Shown: piece by piece, positions 16,594-24,712 of the stretch
Position numbering within the stretch: the stretch's first letter is position 1
Layout of the letters: every line of letters starts with the position of its first letter
Source of the DNA: Lachnospiraceae bacterium
GTDB lineage: Bacteria > Bacillota > Clostridia > Lachnospirales > Lachnospiraceae
NCBI GenBank assembly: GCA_030540075.1
Contig: JAUNWX010000001.1
Location: 1 to 64,000 of the forward strand
DNA: 64,000 bases
Direction of reading: 5' to 3'
Translations under genes and position numbers: made by a program
The notes under the pieces: generated by a model
Seen by the model: the letters and a program-made list of their open reading frames with translations, nothing else
Told to the model about the DNA's origin: nothing
The model's database searches: none

Positions 16594-19227
16594 TTACTTT
16601 CTCGGATTGTTGATCTCCGCCTGTGCTGCTGCAAGTCTTGCTACCGGTACACGGAACGGTGAGCAGGATACATAGTCGAGGCCGATGTTGTGGCAGAACT
16701 CTACAGAAGAAGGGTCGCCGCCGTGCTCACCGCAGATACCGCAGTGGAGCTTCGGATTTACAGGCTTTCCAAGCTTCAGGGTCATATCCATCAGCTTACC
16801 AACACCCTTCTGATCGAGCTTTGCGAACGGATCCTGCTCGTAGATCTTGGTGTCATAGTAGCTGTTCAGGAACTTACCGGCATCATCACGTGAGAAGCCG
16901 AAGGTCATCTGTGTAAGATCGTTTGTACCGAAGCAGAAGAAATCAGCCTCTGCAGCGATCTCGTCAGCTGTAAGAGCAGCTCTCGGGATCTCGATCATGG
17001 TACCAACCTCATACTTGAGCTCTACGCCAGCCGCTGCGATCTCCTCGTCTGCGGTCTTTACGACGATGTCCTTTACGAACTTGAACTCCTTCACCTCACC
17101 AACGAGCGGAATCATGATCTCCGGAACGAGGTTCCAGTCAGCATGTGCCTTCTTTACCTCGATGGCTGCACGGATGATCGCCTGGGTCTGCATAACTGCA
17201 ATCTCAGGATAGGTTACGGTCAGACGGCATCCTCTGTGACCCATCATCGGGTTGAACTCGTGGAGACCGGTAATGATGGCCTTGATCTGCTCTACGGTCT
17301 TGCCCATCTTCTCGGCAAGTGCCTTGATCTCAGGCTCCGTGGTCGGAACGAACTCGTGAAGAGGCGGATCCAGGAAACGGATGGTAACAGGGTTGCCTTC
17401 CATTGCCTCGAAGAGCTGTCTGAAGTCATCCTGCTGATACGGCTCGATCTTCTCGAGTGCCTTCTCACGCTCTTCTACTGTATCGGAGCAGATCATCTCA
17501 CGGAATGCTTCGATTCTCTCCGGATCGAAGAACATGTGCTCTGTACGGCAGAGACCGATACCCTCTGCACCAAGCTCACGTGCCTTTGCAGCATCGTGTG
17601 GTGTATCCGCGTTGGTTCTTACGCCGAGCTTTCTATACTTGTCAGCCCAGCCCATGATACGACCGAAGTCGCCGGAAATCTGAGCATCTACTGTAGCAAT
17701 CTTACCCTCGTAGATGTTACCGGTAGTACCATCGATGGAGATGAAATCACCCTCCTTGATGGTCTTGCCGCCGAGTGTGAACTTCTTGTTCTCCTCATCC
17801 ATCACGATATCACCGCAGCCGGATACGCAGCACTCACCCATACCACGCGCTACAACGGCTGCATGGCTGGTCATACCGCCACGAACGGTCAGGATACCCT
17901 CGGAAGACTTCATACCTGTGATATCCTCCGGGGAAGTCTCGAGACGAACGAGGATGACCTTCTCACCACGTGCGTTCCACGCCTCTGCATCCTCTGCAGT
18001 GAAGACAACCTTACCACATGCAGCTCCCGGGGAAGCACCGAGGCCCTTACCCATCGGAACAGCAGCCTTCAGCGCATCCTTATCGAACTGCGGGTGAAGG
18101 AGTGTATCAAGGTTACGCGGATCGATCATCGCAACGGCTTCCTTCTCGCTTCTCATGCCCTCATCTACGAGGTCGCAGGCGATCTTCAGCGCAGCCTGTG
18201 CGGTTCTCTTACCATTTCTGGTCTGCAGCATGTACAGCTTACCGTGCTCAACGGTGAACTCCATATCCTGCATATCTCTATAATGCTTCTCGAGGGTCTC
18301 GCATACCTTTACGAACTCTGCGAATGCCTCCGGGAACTTCTGCTCCATCTCCTGGATGTGCATCGGTGTACGAACACCTGCTACGACGTCCTCGCCCTGT
18401 GCGTTCGTAAGGAACTCACCGAAGAGGCCCTTTGCACCGGTCGCCGGATCTCTCGTGAAGGCTACACCGGTACCACAGTCATCACCCATGTTACCGAATG
18501 CCATGGACTGTACGTTTACAGCAGTACCCCAGGAATAAGGGATATCGTTGTCACGACGATAAACGTTTGCACGTGGGTTATCCCATGAACGGAATACGGC
18601 CTTGATTGCGCCATAGAGCTGTGCCTTCGGGTCTGCCGGGAAGTCCTCACCGAGTGCTTCCTTATACTTTGCCTTGAACTGCTCTGCGAGATCATGAAGA
18701 TCCTCTGCGCTCAGCTCGACATCGAGCTTTACACCCTTCTCTTCCTTCTTCTTATCGATCAGCTTCTCAAACTCGCTCTTGGAAACCTCCATAACGACAT
18801 CTGAGTACATCTGGATAAATCTTCTGTAGGAATCCCAGGCCCAACGTGGGTTGCCGGACTTCTCAGAAAGAACCTTTACAACGTCCTCATTCAGACCAAG
18901 GTTCAGAATGGTGTCCATCATACCTGGCATAGAAGCACGCGCACCGGAACGTACAGATACCAGAAGCGGATTCTCGTGATCACCGAACTTCTTACCGGTA
19001 ATCTCCTCCATCTTTCCGATATGCTCGTCGATCTGACCCATGATCTCAGCATTGATCTCACGACCATCCTCATAGTACTGTGTGCAGGCCTCTGTCGTGA
19101 TGGTGAAACCCTGTGGAACCGGGAGACCGATATTGGTCATCTCTGCAAGGTTTGCGCCCTTACCACCCAGAAGCTCACGCATGTCTGCGTTACCCTCCGT
19201 GAACAAGTAAACCCATTTCTTAGCCAT
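16594..19227 (-). CDS. ppdK: Pyruvate, phosphate dikinase
   Basis: 877-residue PPDK, which interconverts pyruvate, ATP and phosphate with PEP, AMP and pyrophosphate; in anaerobic Clostridia it works in glycolysis or gluconeogenesis and saves ATP equivalents. The N-terminal ATP-grasp domain begins at GGKGANLAEM (21-30). The phosphohistidine domain has GGMTSHAAVVARGMG with His455. The C-terminal TIM barrel ends with the catalytic cysteine motif HCGICGEHGGDPSSVEF. Length is standard. TTAGGAGG lies 7 nt upstream of the ATG. Regulation seems rich: see the cre-like palindrome and the leader terminator. Confidence 0.97.
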   Translation of the reverse strand: MAKKWVYLFTEGNADMRELLGGKGANLAEMTNIGLPVPQGFTITTEACTQYYEDGREINAEIMGQIDEHIGKMEEITGKKFGDHENPLLVSVRSGARASMPGMMDTILNLGLNEDVVKVLSEKSGNPRWAWDSYRRFIQMYSDVVMEVSKSEFEKLIDKKKEEKGVKLDVELSAEDLHDLAEQFKAKYKEALGEDFPADPKAQLYGAIKAVFRSWDNPRANVYRRDNDIPYSWGTAVNVQSMAFGNMGDDCGTGVAFTRDPATGAKGLFGEFLTNAQGEDVVAGVRTPMHIQEMEQKFPEAFAEFVKVCETLEKHYRDMQDMEFTVEHGKLYMLQTRNGKRTAQAALKIACDLVDEGMRSEKEAVAMIDPRNLDTLLHPQFDKDALKAAVPMGKGLGASPGAACGKVVFTAEDAEAWNARGEKVILVRLETSPEDITGMKSSEGILTVRGGMTSHAAVVARGMGECCVSGCGDIVMDEENKKFTLGGKTIKEGDFISIDGTTGNIYEGKIATVDAQISGDFGRIMGWADKYRKLGVRTNADTPHDAAKARELGAEGIGLCRTEHMFFDPERIEAFREMICSDTVEEREKALEKIEPYQQDDFRQLFEAMEGNPVTIRFLDPPLHEFVPTTEPEIKALAEKMGKTVEQIKAIITGLHEFNPMMGHRGCRLTVTYPEIAVMQTQAIIRAAIEVKKAHADWNLVPEIMIPLVGEVKEFKFVKDIVVKTADEEIAAAGVELKYEVGTMIEIPRAALTADEIAAEADFFCFGTNDLTQMTFGFSRDDAGKFLNSYYDTKIYEQDPFAKLDQKGVGKLMDMTLKLGKPVNPKLHCGICGEHGGDPSSVEFCHNIGLDYVSCSPFRVPVARLAAAQAEINNPRK

Positions 19228-19270
19228 CGCTTATCCTCCTAATCCTATGTATGTTGATGAGCGCATCCGT

Positions 19271-19296
19271 AAAAAAAGGCCGTACACATGGACGGC
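19271..19296 (-). terminator. Terminator-like hairpin inside the ppdK leader
   Basis: Minus-strand stem GCCGT / ACGGC (8-nt loop) followed by seven Ts. It lies between the promoter and the ppdK start, so it would stop transcription before the gene unless bypassed: a possible attenuator. The stem is only 5 bp long. Confidence 0.55.
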
Positions 19297-19354
19297 GATC
19301 TCTACAATACTGCTCACAAGATTTAACCCATGTTGAGGAAAAATCACTATCCGA

Positions 19355-19383
19355 ATTATACTTTAGGAAAAATTGTTAGTAAA
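19355..19383 (-). promoter_or_regulatory. ppdK promoter
   Basis: TTTACT (19378-19383), 17 bp, TATAAT (19355-19360) on the minus strand, giving a leader of about 120 nt. Confidence 0.7.
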
Positions 19384-19393
19384 GTCTGAACAG

Positions 19394-19415
19394 GAAATGT
19401 AAACGTTTACATTTC
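19394..19415 (-). promoter_or_regulatory. cre-like operator upstream of ppdK
   Basis: A perfect 22-bp palindrome with core TGTAAACGTTTACA, which fits the CcpA catabolite-responsive element consensus at every defined position. Its centre is about 56 bp before the predicted transcription start, the position from which CcpA activates genes such as Bacillus ackA. Confidence 0.75.
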
Positions 19416-19432
19416 GATTTATTTTTTTCACA

Positions 19433-19493
19433 CAAAAAAGCCCAAGAAATTTCATGGTGAATCAAAGAATTTCAAAGGCTTTTTCCGTAACTG
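19433..19493 (-). terminator. Terminator of the two-component operon
   Basis: Minus-strand AAAAAGCC ... GGGCTTTTTT stem with an internal GAAATTC/GAAATTTC-type pairing and T-run on both strands, so it may work in both directions. Together with the ppdK promoter and operator it fills the gap 19228-19558. Confidence 0.7.
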
Positions 19494-19558
19494 TTTTCGT
19501 CCGCATCCGGCGTTATTTTTCAGTAAACCAGTTAATCTGTTTCGACTTTTCACCGGCC

Positions 19559-20260
19559 TCAGACTCTGAAGCGGTACCCGACACCCCAGATGGTTTCGAT
19601 ATACTGTGGCTTCGTAGAATCCATCTCGATCTTCTCACGGATCTTCTTGATATGCACCGTGACGGTCGCGATATCCCCGACCGAATCCATCTTCCAGATT
19701 TCCTTGAAGAGCTCGGCCTTCGTATAAACATGATTCGGGTGCGAGGCGAGGAAGTATAGAAGATCGAACTCCTTCGTCGTAAAGGTCCGCTCCTCGCCGT
19801 TCACGAATACCCGCCGGGCATCCGGATCGATCTTCAGCCCGTGGATATCAAGAACCCCGGTCTCCTCGCGGCTGCTGTTGACGAGGCGTGTGTACCGCGC
19901 CATGTGGGCCTTCACACGTGCCACCATCTCCGAGGCAGAAAACGGCTTCGTCACATAGTCATCTGCGCCGAGCCCCAGGCCACGGATCTTGTCGATGTCA
20001 TCCTTCCGCGCCGAAACGATGATGATCGGAATATCCTTCACCTCCCGGATTTCCTTGCAGACCTGGAAGCCATCCTTCCCCGGCAGCATCAGATCCAGGA
20101 TGATCAGGGAATACTCTCCCTCCAGCGCCTTCTGAAGACCGGTATTTCCATCCGACGCGATGTCGACCTGAAAGCCGGAAATCTCGAGATAATCCCTCTC
20201 CAGCTCCGCAATCGACTCCTCATCCTCTATAATCAGTATTTTCTTCTTATCTTCATCCAT
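19559..20260 (-). CDS. OmpR-family response regulator
   Basis: 233 residues. Receiver domain 1 to about 125 with acidic pocket E12-D13, phospho-acceptor Asp56 (LIILDLMLPGKDG), Ser83 and Lys105 (DDYVTKPFS). The winged-helix DNA-binding domain runs from about 140 to 233 (FTTKEFDLLYFLASHPNHVYTKAEL, then VTVHIKKIREKIE and YIETIWGVGYRF). It starts 3 bp after the end of the histidine kinase gene, so the two are coupled. The target genes are unknown. Confidence 0.95.
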   Translation of the reverse strand: MDEDKKKILIIEDEESIAELERDYLEISGFQVDIASDGNTGLQKALEGEYSLIILDLMLPGKDGFQVCKEIREVKDIPIIIVSARKDDIDKIRGLGLGADDYVTKPFSASEMVARVKAHMARYTRLVNSSREETGVLDIHGLKIDPDARRVFVNGEERTFTTKEFDLLYFLASHPNHVYTKAELFKEIWKMDSVGDIATVTVHIKKIREKIEMDSTKPQYIETIWGVGYRFRV

Positions 20261-20263
20261 GAC

Positions 20264-21310
20264 TTATACCTCCTTCGGACTCCTGATGTATTTACGTAAA
20301 ACGAAGTGAATCGTGGTTTCCTCGCCCTCCTTTGAGCTCGCCCAGATTCGTCCGCCACTGTCCTCTATGATCTTCTTCACGATGGAAAGGCCGATACCGG
20401 ATCCTCCCTTCATCGAATTACGCGCACTGTCCGCACGGAAGAAGCGCTGGAAAATATACGGCAGATCCGAGCGTGAGATGCCCTTTCCGTTATCCCGGAG
20501 ATTCACCTGGATGAAATCACCGGCATCCTCCAGCGTCAGCTCGATTTCCTTTTCTTCCTTATCCATATACTTCACGGAATTCGAAATGATGTTGCTGATC
20601 ACCTTCCGGAGCTGCTCCGGATCCGCGATCATCTCCACCTCCGGATCGATCGCGTTATGATAGTGGAAGTGGATTCCCTGCGAATCCATATCGAGGCCGA
20701 TCTCCTCTGCGCAGTCCTGAAAATAATCCTTCACGCAGATATGCTGAAAATCATACGGAATCTTATCCGACTCGACCTTTACATAGTAGCGAAGCTCATC
20801 GATCAGCCGATCCATCTCCGCCGCCTTGTTGTTGATGGTCCGAATATACTTCCGCTGCATCTCCGGACTGCTGGCGACCCCATCGAGCAGACCCTCGCTG
20901 TAGCCCTTGATCGCCGTCAGCGGCGTCTTCAGGTCATGGGCAATGTTGGTGACCAGCTCACGGTTGGCTGTATCGTTTCGTATCTTCTCCTCCTGGGTTT
21001 CCTTGAGACGGATCCGCATCTCATCGAAGGCCTGCATCAGCTCACCGAACTCATCATTCGTCTCCGCCTCCAGCGTAAAATCGAGATCACCGGACTCGAT
21101 ACGCTTCGCCGCCGCCTTCAGTTCATCCACCGGACGCACGATGCCCATATAGATCCAGCAGATCAGAAAAAGACCTGCCAGAATCAGGATCGCCATATTC
21201 GTACTCATCGTGATGTACCCGCGGAACATCAGAAACATCAGCGCCAGCGGAAGGACCGTACTGATGAAAAAGCTGACGCCCACGCGTCCCATAAGTCCTA
21301 TATGCTTCAT
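20264..21310 (-). CDS. Sensor histidine kinase with HAMP domain
   Basis: 348 residues. Two N-terminal membrane helices (about 11-32 and 37-57) are separated by only about 5 residues, so there is practically no extracellular sensor domain; sensing is probably in the membrane or through a partner. HAMP follows (about 57-110, IVRPVDELKAAAKRIESGDLDF), then HisKA with His125 (NIAHDLKTPLTAIKGYSEG) and HATPase with ISNIISNSVKY, DNGKGIS and GGSGIGLSIV. The short sensor recalls the intramembrane-sensing kinases that respond to cell-envelope stress, but the HAMP domain and size differ from those. AAGGGG precedes the ATG. Confidence 0.93.
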   Translation of the reverse strand: MKHIGLMGRVGVSFFISTVLPLALMFLMFRGYITMSTNMAILILAGLFLICWIYMGIVRPVDELKAAAKRIESGDLDFTLEAETNDEFGELMQAFDEMRIRLKETQEEKIRNDTANRELVTNIAHDLKTPLTAIKGYSEGLLDGVASSPEMQRKYIRTINNKAAEMDRLIDELRYYVKVESDKIPYDFQHICVKDYFQDCAEEIGLDMDSQGIHFHYHNAIDPEVEMIADPEQLRKVISNIISNSVKYMDKEEKEIELTLEDAGDFIQVNLRDNGKGISRSDLPYIFQRFFRADSARNSMKGGSGIGLSIVKKIIEDSGGRIWASSKEGEETTIHFVLRKYIRSPKEV

Positions 21311-21469
21311 ATACGCCCCTTATCTATGCATTCCATATGTGAATACAAACTCCGGAAATCGGATTGCATCATCCTCTTCCCATTCCGCATCCACATGTAA
21401 TACTCTCTTCTTCCATTCTACAGGATTTTATTATAATTTCCATATGTTACGAATTTGTGAAGTGAATCT

Positions 21470-21489
21470 CCGTCGAGGCCCCTCGACGG
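21470..21489. promoter_or_regulatory. Perfect palindrome upstream of the kinase operon
   Basis: CCGTCGAGG-CC-CCTCGACGG, 9-bp arms. It lies 160 bp before the kinase start and near a TATAAT on the minus strand, so it could be an operator for this operon. A stable RNA hairpin is the alternative. Confidence 0.45.
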
Positions 21490-21502
21490 AACACCCACTT
21501 TA

Positions 21503-21535
21503 CAAAAAGGCCCACCCCGAATCCGGGATGGGCCT
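21503..21535 (-). terminator. Terminator of glyS
   Basis: Minus-strand stem GGCCCATCCCG / CGGGGTGGGCC with a GATT loop, then TTTTTG. It ends the long block beginning with ireB or the part starting at the M16 gene. Confidence 0.92.
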
Positions 21536-21556
21536 CTATAAAGACTATATAAAAGC

Positions 21557-22951
21557 TTAGAATGCGAGCTTCTCCTCGAAGTAGCTCTTCAGCTGATCGA
21601 TCGGAATACGCTCCTGCGCCATGGAATCACGCTCACGGATAGTGACGCAGTGATCGTTCTCAGAATCGAAATCATAGGTTACGCAGTACGGTGTACCGAT
21701 CTCGTCCTGTCTTCTGTAGCGCTTACCGATGTTTCCACGGTCGTCGTACTCGACGTTCCAGTACTTCGCAAGCTCATCATGGATGGCCTGTGCCGGCTCT
21801 GCCAGCTTCTTCGAAAGCGGAAGGATACCTACCTTGACCGGTGCGATGGCCGGATGGAAACGAAGGACGGTACGCTCATCACCACCCTCCAGCTCTTCCA
21901 CATCATATGCTGCGCAGAGGAAGGCAAGGGTGACACGATCTGCACCGAGAGACGGCTCAACAACATACGGGATGTAATGTGTATTGGTCTCCTCATCGAA
22001 GTAGGTCATATCCTGACCGGAGGTCTTCTCATGCTGTCCGAGATCGTAGTCGGTTCTGTCTGCGATACCCCAGAGCTCGCCCCAGCCAAACGGGAAGGTG
22101 AACTCGATATCGGTGGTTGCCTTCGAATAGAAGCAGAGCTCCTCCGGAGAGTGATCTCTGGCACGAAGCATATCCTTCGGAATACCGAGAGAAAGCAGCC
22201 AGTCAAGGCAGAACTGCTTCCAGTATGCGAACCACTCGAGGTCCGTATCCGGCTTACAGAAGAACTCAAGCTCCATCTGCTCGAACTCTCTCGTACGGAA
22301 GGTGAAGTTACCAGGTGTGATCTCGTTACGGAAGGACTTACCGATCTGACCGATACCGAACGGAAGCTTCTTACGGGAAGAACGCTGTACGTTCTTGAAG
22401 TTTACGAAGATACCCTGTGCGGTCTCCGGACGGAGATATACGGCATTCTTCGCATCCTCGGTGACACCCTGGAAGGTCTTGAACATAAGGTTGAACTGAC
22501 GGATACCGGTGAAGTTGTGCTTACCACAGGTAGGACACGGAACCTGATGCTCCTCGATGAAGGCTTCCATCTCTTCCTTCGACATCGCATCTGCAGAACC
22601 ACCGATATCGATGCCGTTAGCCTCTGCGAAATCCTCGATCAGCTTATCTGCACGAAAACGCTCGTGGCACTCCTTACAATCCATCAGCGGATCGGAGAAG
22701 GATGCGAGGTGACCGGATGCGACCCAGGTCTGCGGATTCATCAGGATCGCGCAGTCGATACCGACGTTATATTTGGACTCCTGGATAAACTTCTTCCACC
22801 AGGCTCTCTTTACGTTGTTCTTTAACTCAACGCCGAGATTGCCGTAGTCCCAGGTGTTTGCGAGACCACCGTAGATCTCGGAACCCGGATAAACAAAACC
22901 TCTTGACTTCGCAAGAGAAACGATGGTGTCCATGGTGTAATTCTTTGGCAT
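21557..22951 (-). CDS. glyS: Glycyl-tRNA synthetase (alpha2, single-chain type)
   Basis: 464-residue class II synthetase of the dimeric archaeal/eukaryotic-like type used by many Bacillota, charging tRNA-Gly. Motifs: [29 protein letters not shown] at the start (motif 1 area), [39 protein letters not shown] (motif 2), and the C-terminal anticodon-binding domain from about 365 ([27 protein letters not shown]). A CxxC..CxxC zinc pair ([18 protein letters not shown]) is present. The ATG at 22951 has AGAGGA upstream; the longer reading adds 11 implausible residues. No T-box was found in its upstream gap. Confidence 0.97.
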   Translation of the reverse strand: MPKNYTMDTIVSLAKSRGFVYPGSEIYGGLANTWDYGNLGVELKNNVKRAWWKKFIQESKYNVGIDCAILMNPQTWVASGHLASFSDPLMDCKECHERFRADKLIEDFAEANGIDIGGSADAMSKEEMEAFIEEHQVPCPTCGKHNFTGIRQFNLMFKTFQGVTEDAKNAVYLRPETAQGIFVNFKNVQRSSRKKLPFGIGQIGKSFRNEITPGNFTFRTREFEQMELEFFCKPDTDLEWFAYWKQFCLDWLLSLGIPKDMLRARDHSPEELCFYSKATTDIEFTFPFGWGELWGIADRTDYDLGQHEKTSGQDMTYFDEETNTHYIPYVVEPSLGADRVTLAFLCAAYDVEELEGGDERTVLRFHPAIAPVKVGILPLSKKLAEPAQAIHDELAKYWNVEYDDRGNIGKRYRRQDEIGTPYCVTYDFDSENDHCVTIRERDSMAQERIPIDQLKSYFEEKLAF

Positions 22952-23107
22952 GTTTTCCTCTTTCTGTCGCCGGAGTGCGACCAAGAATAAAGTGAATCAG
23001 TACTGCGCCGATGGGCGCTTTTTCAAACTATACATCGCGCGCGCTGAAAAATCCAGTCCCTGCCTGTTTTTGCGCCCGTACAAACAGACGCCGGGTACAG
23101 TTCAGGC

Positions 23108-23157
23108 GGGGGTTCCGGAAAACGGTCCTGGGACAGAAGACCGGTTTCCGGGTCCCC
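23108..23157 (-). other. Long imperfect stem-loop between recO and glyS
   Basis: Arms of about 20 nt (GGGG, CCCGGAAA, CGGTC paired with GGACCG, TTTCCGG, CCCCC) around a 10-nt loop, with few mismatches. No U-run follows, so it is an RNA structure or processing site rather than a terminator. The rest of 22952-23165 shows no T-box or other known leader. Confidence 0.5.
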
Positions 23158-23165
23158 TGGTCTGT

Positions 23166-23810
23166 TTACAGCGCCTTCAGTATATCGAGCGAGCGGAAGT
23201 GGTATGGCAGCGCGTCCCGGAGCACGAGATCGACGTTCTGCGAGAACTCGATGAGTACGCCCGGGGTCAGGGTGAAGGTGTAGAGCTTCGTAAGCGGCGA
23301 CTCCAGCACATACTGCCAGGCATAGCAGCAGGCATCGGAGGCCTCGAGCGGTGGAAGCTCTGTGTACTCTCCATTTAAGAGGAGCACCCGGAGCTCGTAG
23401 ATGCGCCGCACCAGCTCGTTCGGGATACTCTCCTTCAGGATCGCCCGGAGCGAGAGATAGATGAGGTTCACCAGCTCCTCCGCCGGGAGTCCCTCCTGGG
23501 CGACGAGCTCTGCGAGTTCCAGCAGATAGGAGCCGTAGCAGGCATTGACGAGGTCGAGGGCGATGTCCTCGAAATACTCGTTTACCTTCACCGAGCGGAG
23601 ATTATAGCCGGCCTTCCCCTTCGTCACGCTGAACGCGCCGAAGACGAAATTCCGTGTTGCCGCCATGAGCGGGGAGCCCGGCTTCTTCGCGCCCGACGCC
23701 CAGACGGTGATCTTTCCCTGCTCCTTCGTGAGAACGCTCAGCCGCTTATCGAAGTCACGGGACGAGGCCGAGTTCAGCACCAGCCCGTGAAAAACAAGTT
23801 CCTCCTGCAT
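23166..23810 (-). CDS. recO: DNA repair protein RecO
   Basis: 214-residue RecO, which anneals ssDNA and helps RecR load RecA at gaps. The N-terminal OB-fold is clear (FHGLVLNSASSRDFDKRLSVLTKEQGKITVWASGAKKPGS), followed by the helical part (ACYGSYLLELAELVAQEG). It is shorter than the usual 240-260, and the four-cysteine zinc site found in Bacillus-type RecO is not visible; only ACC near residue 160 remains. It begins 5 bp after the era stop, with a weak ribosome binding site, so it is likely translated by coupling. The era-recO-glyS order is common in Clostridia. Confidence 0.93.
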   Translation of the reverse strand: MQEELVFHGLVLNSASSRDFDKRLSVLTKEQGKITVWASGAKKPGSPLMAATRNFVFGAFSVTKGKAGYNLRSVKVNEYFEDIALDLVNACYGSYLLELAELVAQEGLPAEELVNLIYLSLRAILKESIPNELVRRIYELRVLLLNGEYTELPPLEASDACCYAWQYVLESPLTKLYTFTLTPGVLIEFSQNVDLVLRDALPYHFRSLDILKAL

Positions 23811-23815
23811 GGCAC

Positions 23816-24712
23816 TCAGGTCTCGTCCTTAAAGCCGTAGTTCTTCAGGAAGGTATCCGAATCGCGCCAGTCCTTTCGCGCCTTGACGAAGAGCTGGAGA
23901 TTCACCTTATCCTCCGTCATACGCTCGATCTGGATACGGGCACCGGTGCCGATGCGCTTCAGCATCGCGCCACCCTTTCCGATGATGATGCCCTTATGCG
24001 CATCCCGCTCGCAGACGATGGTCGCCTTGATGTCCCAGATACCGGTCTTACGCTGATGCATCTCATCGATCAGCACCGCGATGCCATGCGGCACCTCATC
24101 CTTCAGCTTCCGGAGCGCCTGCTCACGGATCAGCTCGCCGGCGATCTCGCGCATCGTCTGGTCGGTCACGGTATCCTCGTCATAGTAACGAGGCCCCTCC
24201 GGAAGGTACTGGAAGATCACCTTCTTCAGCTCGTCAATGTTTCTGGCCCGCGCAGCCGAGACCGGAACGATCTCTGTGAAATCCATGAGGTCCTTATACT
24301 TCTCGATGGCCGCCGTCAGCTCGACCGCCGGATCCTTCAGGGTATCGATCTTATTGATCACGAGGATCTTCGGCTTGTCGTACTTCTTCATCACCTCCGC
24401 GATGTGCTGCTCGCCGGCCCCGATATAGGTGGTCGGCTCCACGAGCCAGACGATGACATCGACGTCCTCGAGGGTCTTCTCCGCCACATGGTCCATGTAC
24501 TCGCCGAGCTTGTTTGCCGCCTTATGGATGCCCGGGGTATCGAGAAAGATGATCTGTCCGCGTTCGTCATCATAGACCGTCTGGATACGGCCGCGGGTCG
24601 TCTGCGGCTTCTCCGAGGTGATGGCGATCTTCTGGCCGATCACGTGATTCATCAAGGTTGATTTTCCTACATTCGGACGCCCTACGAGCGCCACAAAGCC
24701 TGTCTTGATCAT
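23816..24712 (-). CDS. era: GTPase Era
   Basis: 298-residue Era, a GTPase that binds the 3' end of 16S rRNA during 30S assembly. G1 GRPNVGKST (11-19), effector region TSEKPQTTR, G3 DTPGIHK, G4 NKID near 125, G5 SAARA. The C-terminal KH domain contains GIIIGKGGAMLKRIG. The start ATG overlaps the TGA of the M16 peptidase gene (ATGA), so the genes are translationally coupled. Confidence 0.98.
   Translation of the reverse strand: MIKTGFVALVGRPNVGKSTLMNHVIGQKIAITSEKPQTTRGRIQTVYDDERGQIIFLDTPGIHKAANKLGEYMDHVAEKTLEDVDVIVWLVEPTTYIGAGEQHIAEVMKKYDKPKILVINKIDTLKDPAVELTAAIEKYKDLMDFTEIVPVSAARARNIDELKKVIFQYLPEGPRYYDEDTVTDQTMREIAGELIREQALRKLKDEVPHGIAVLIDEMHQRKTGIWDIKATIVCERDAHKGIIIGKGGAMLKRIGTGARIQIERMTEDKVNLQLFVKARKDWRDSDTFLKNYGFKDET

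Noticed and set aside
22952-23165. Glycine T-box or riboswitch before glyS
   Set aside because: I looked for the T-box antiterminator GGTGGNACCGCG and the AGTA bulge, and for the glycine aptamer core. None is present; only a long stem-loop is.
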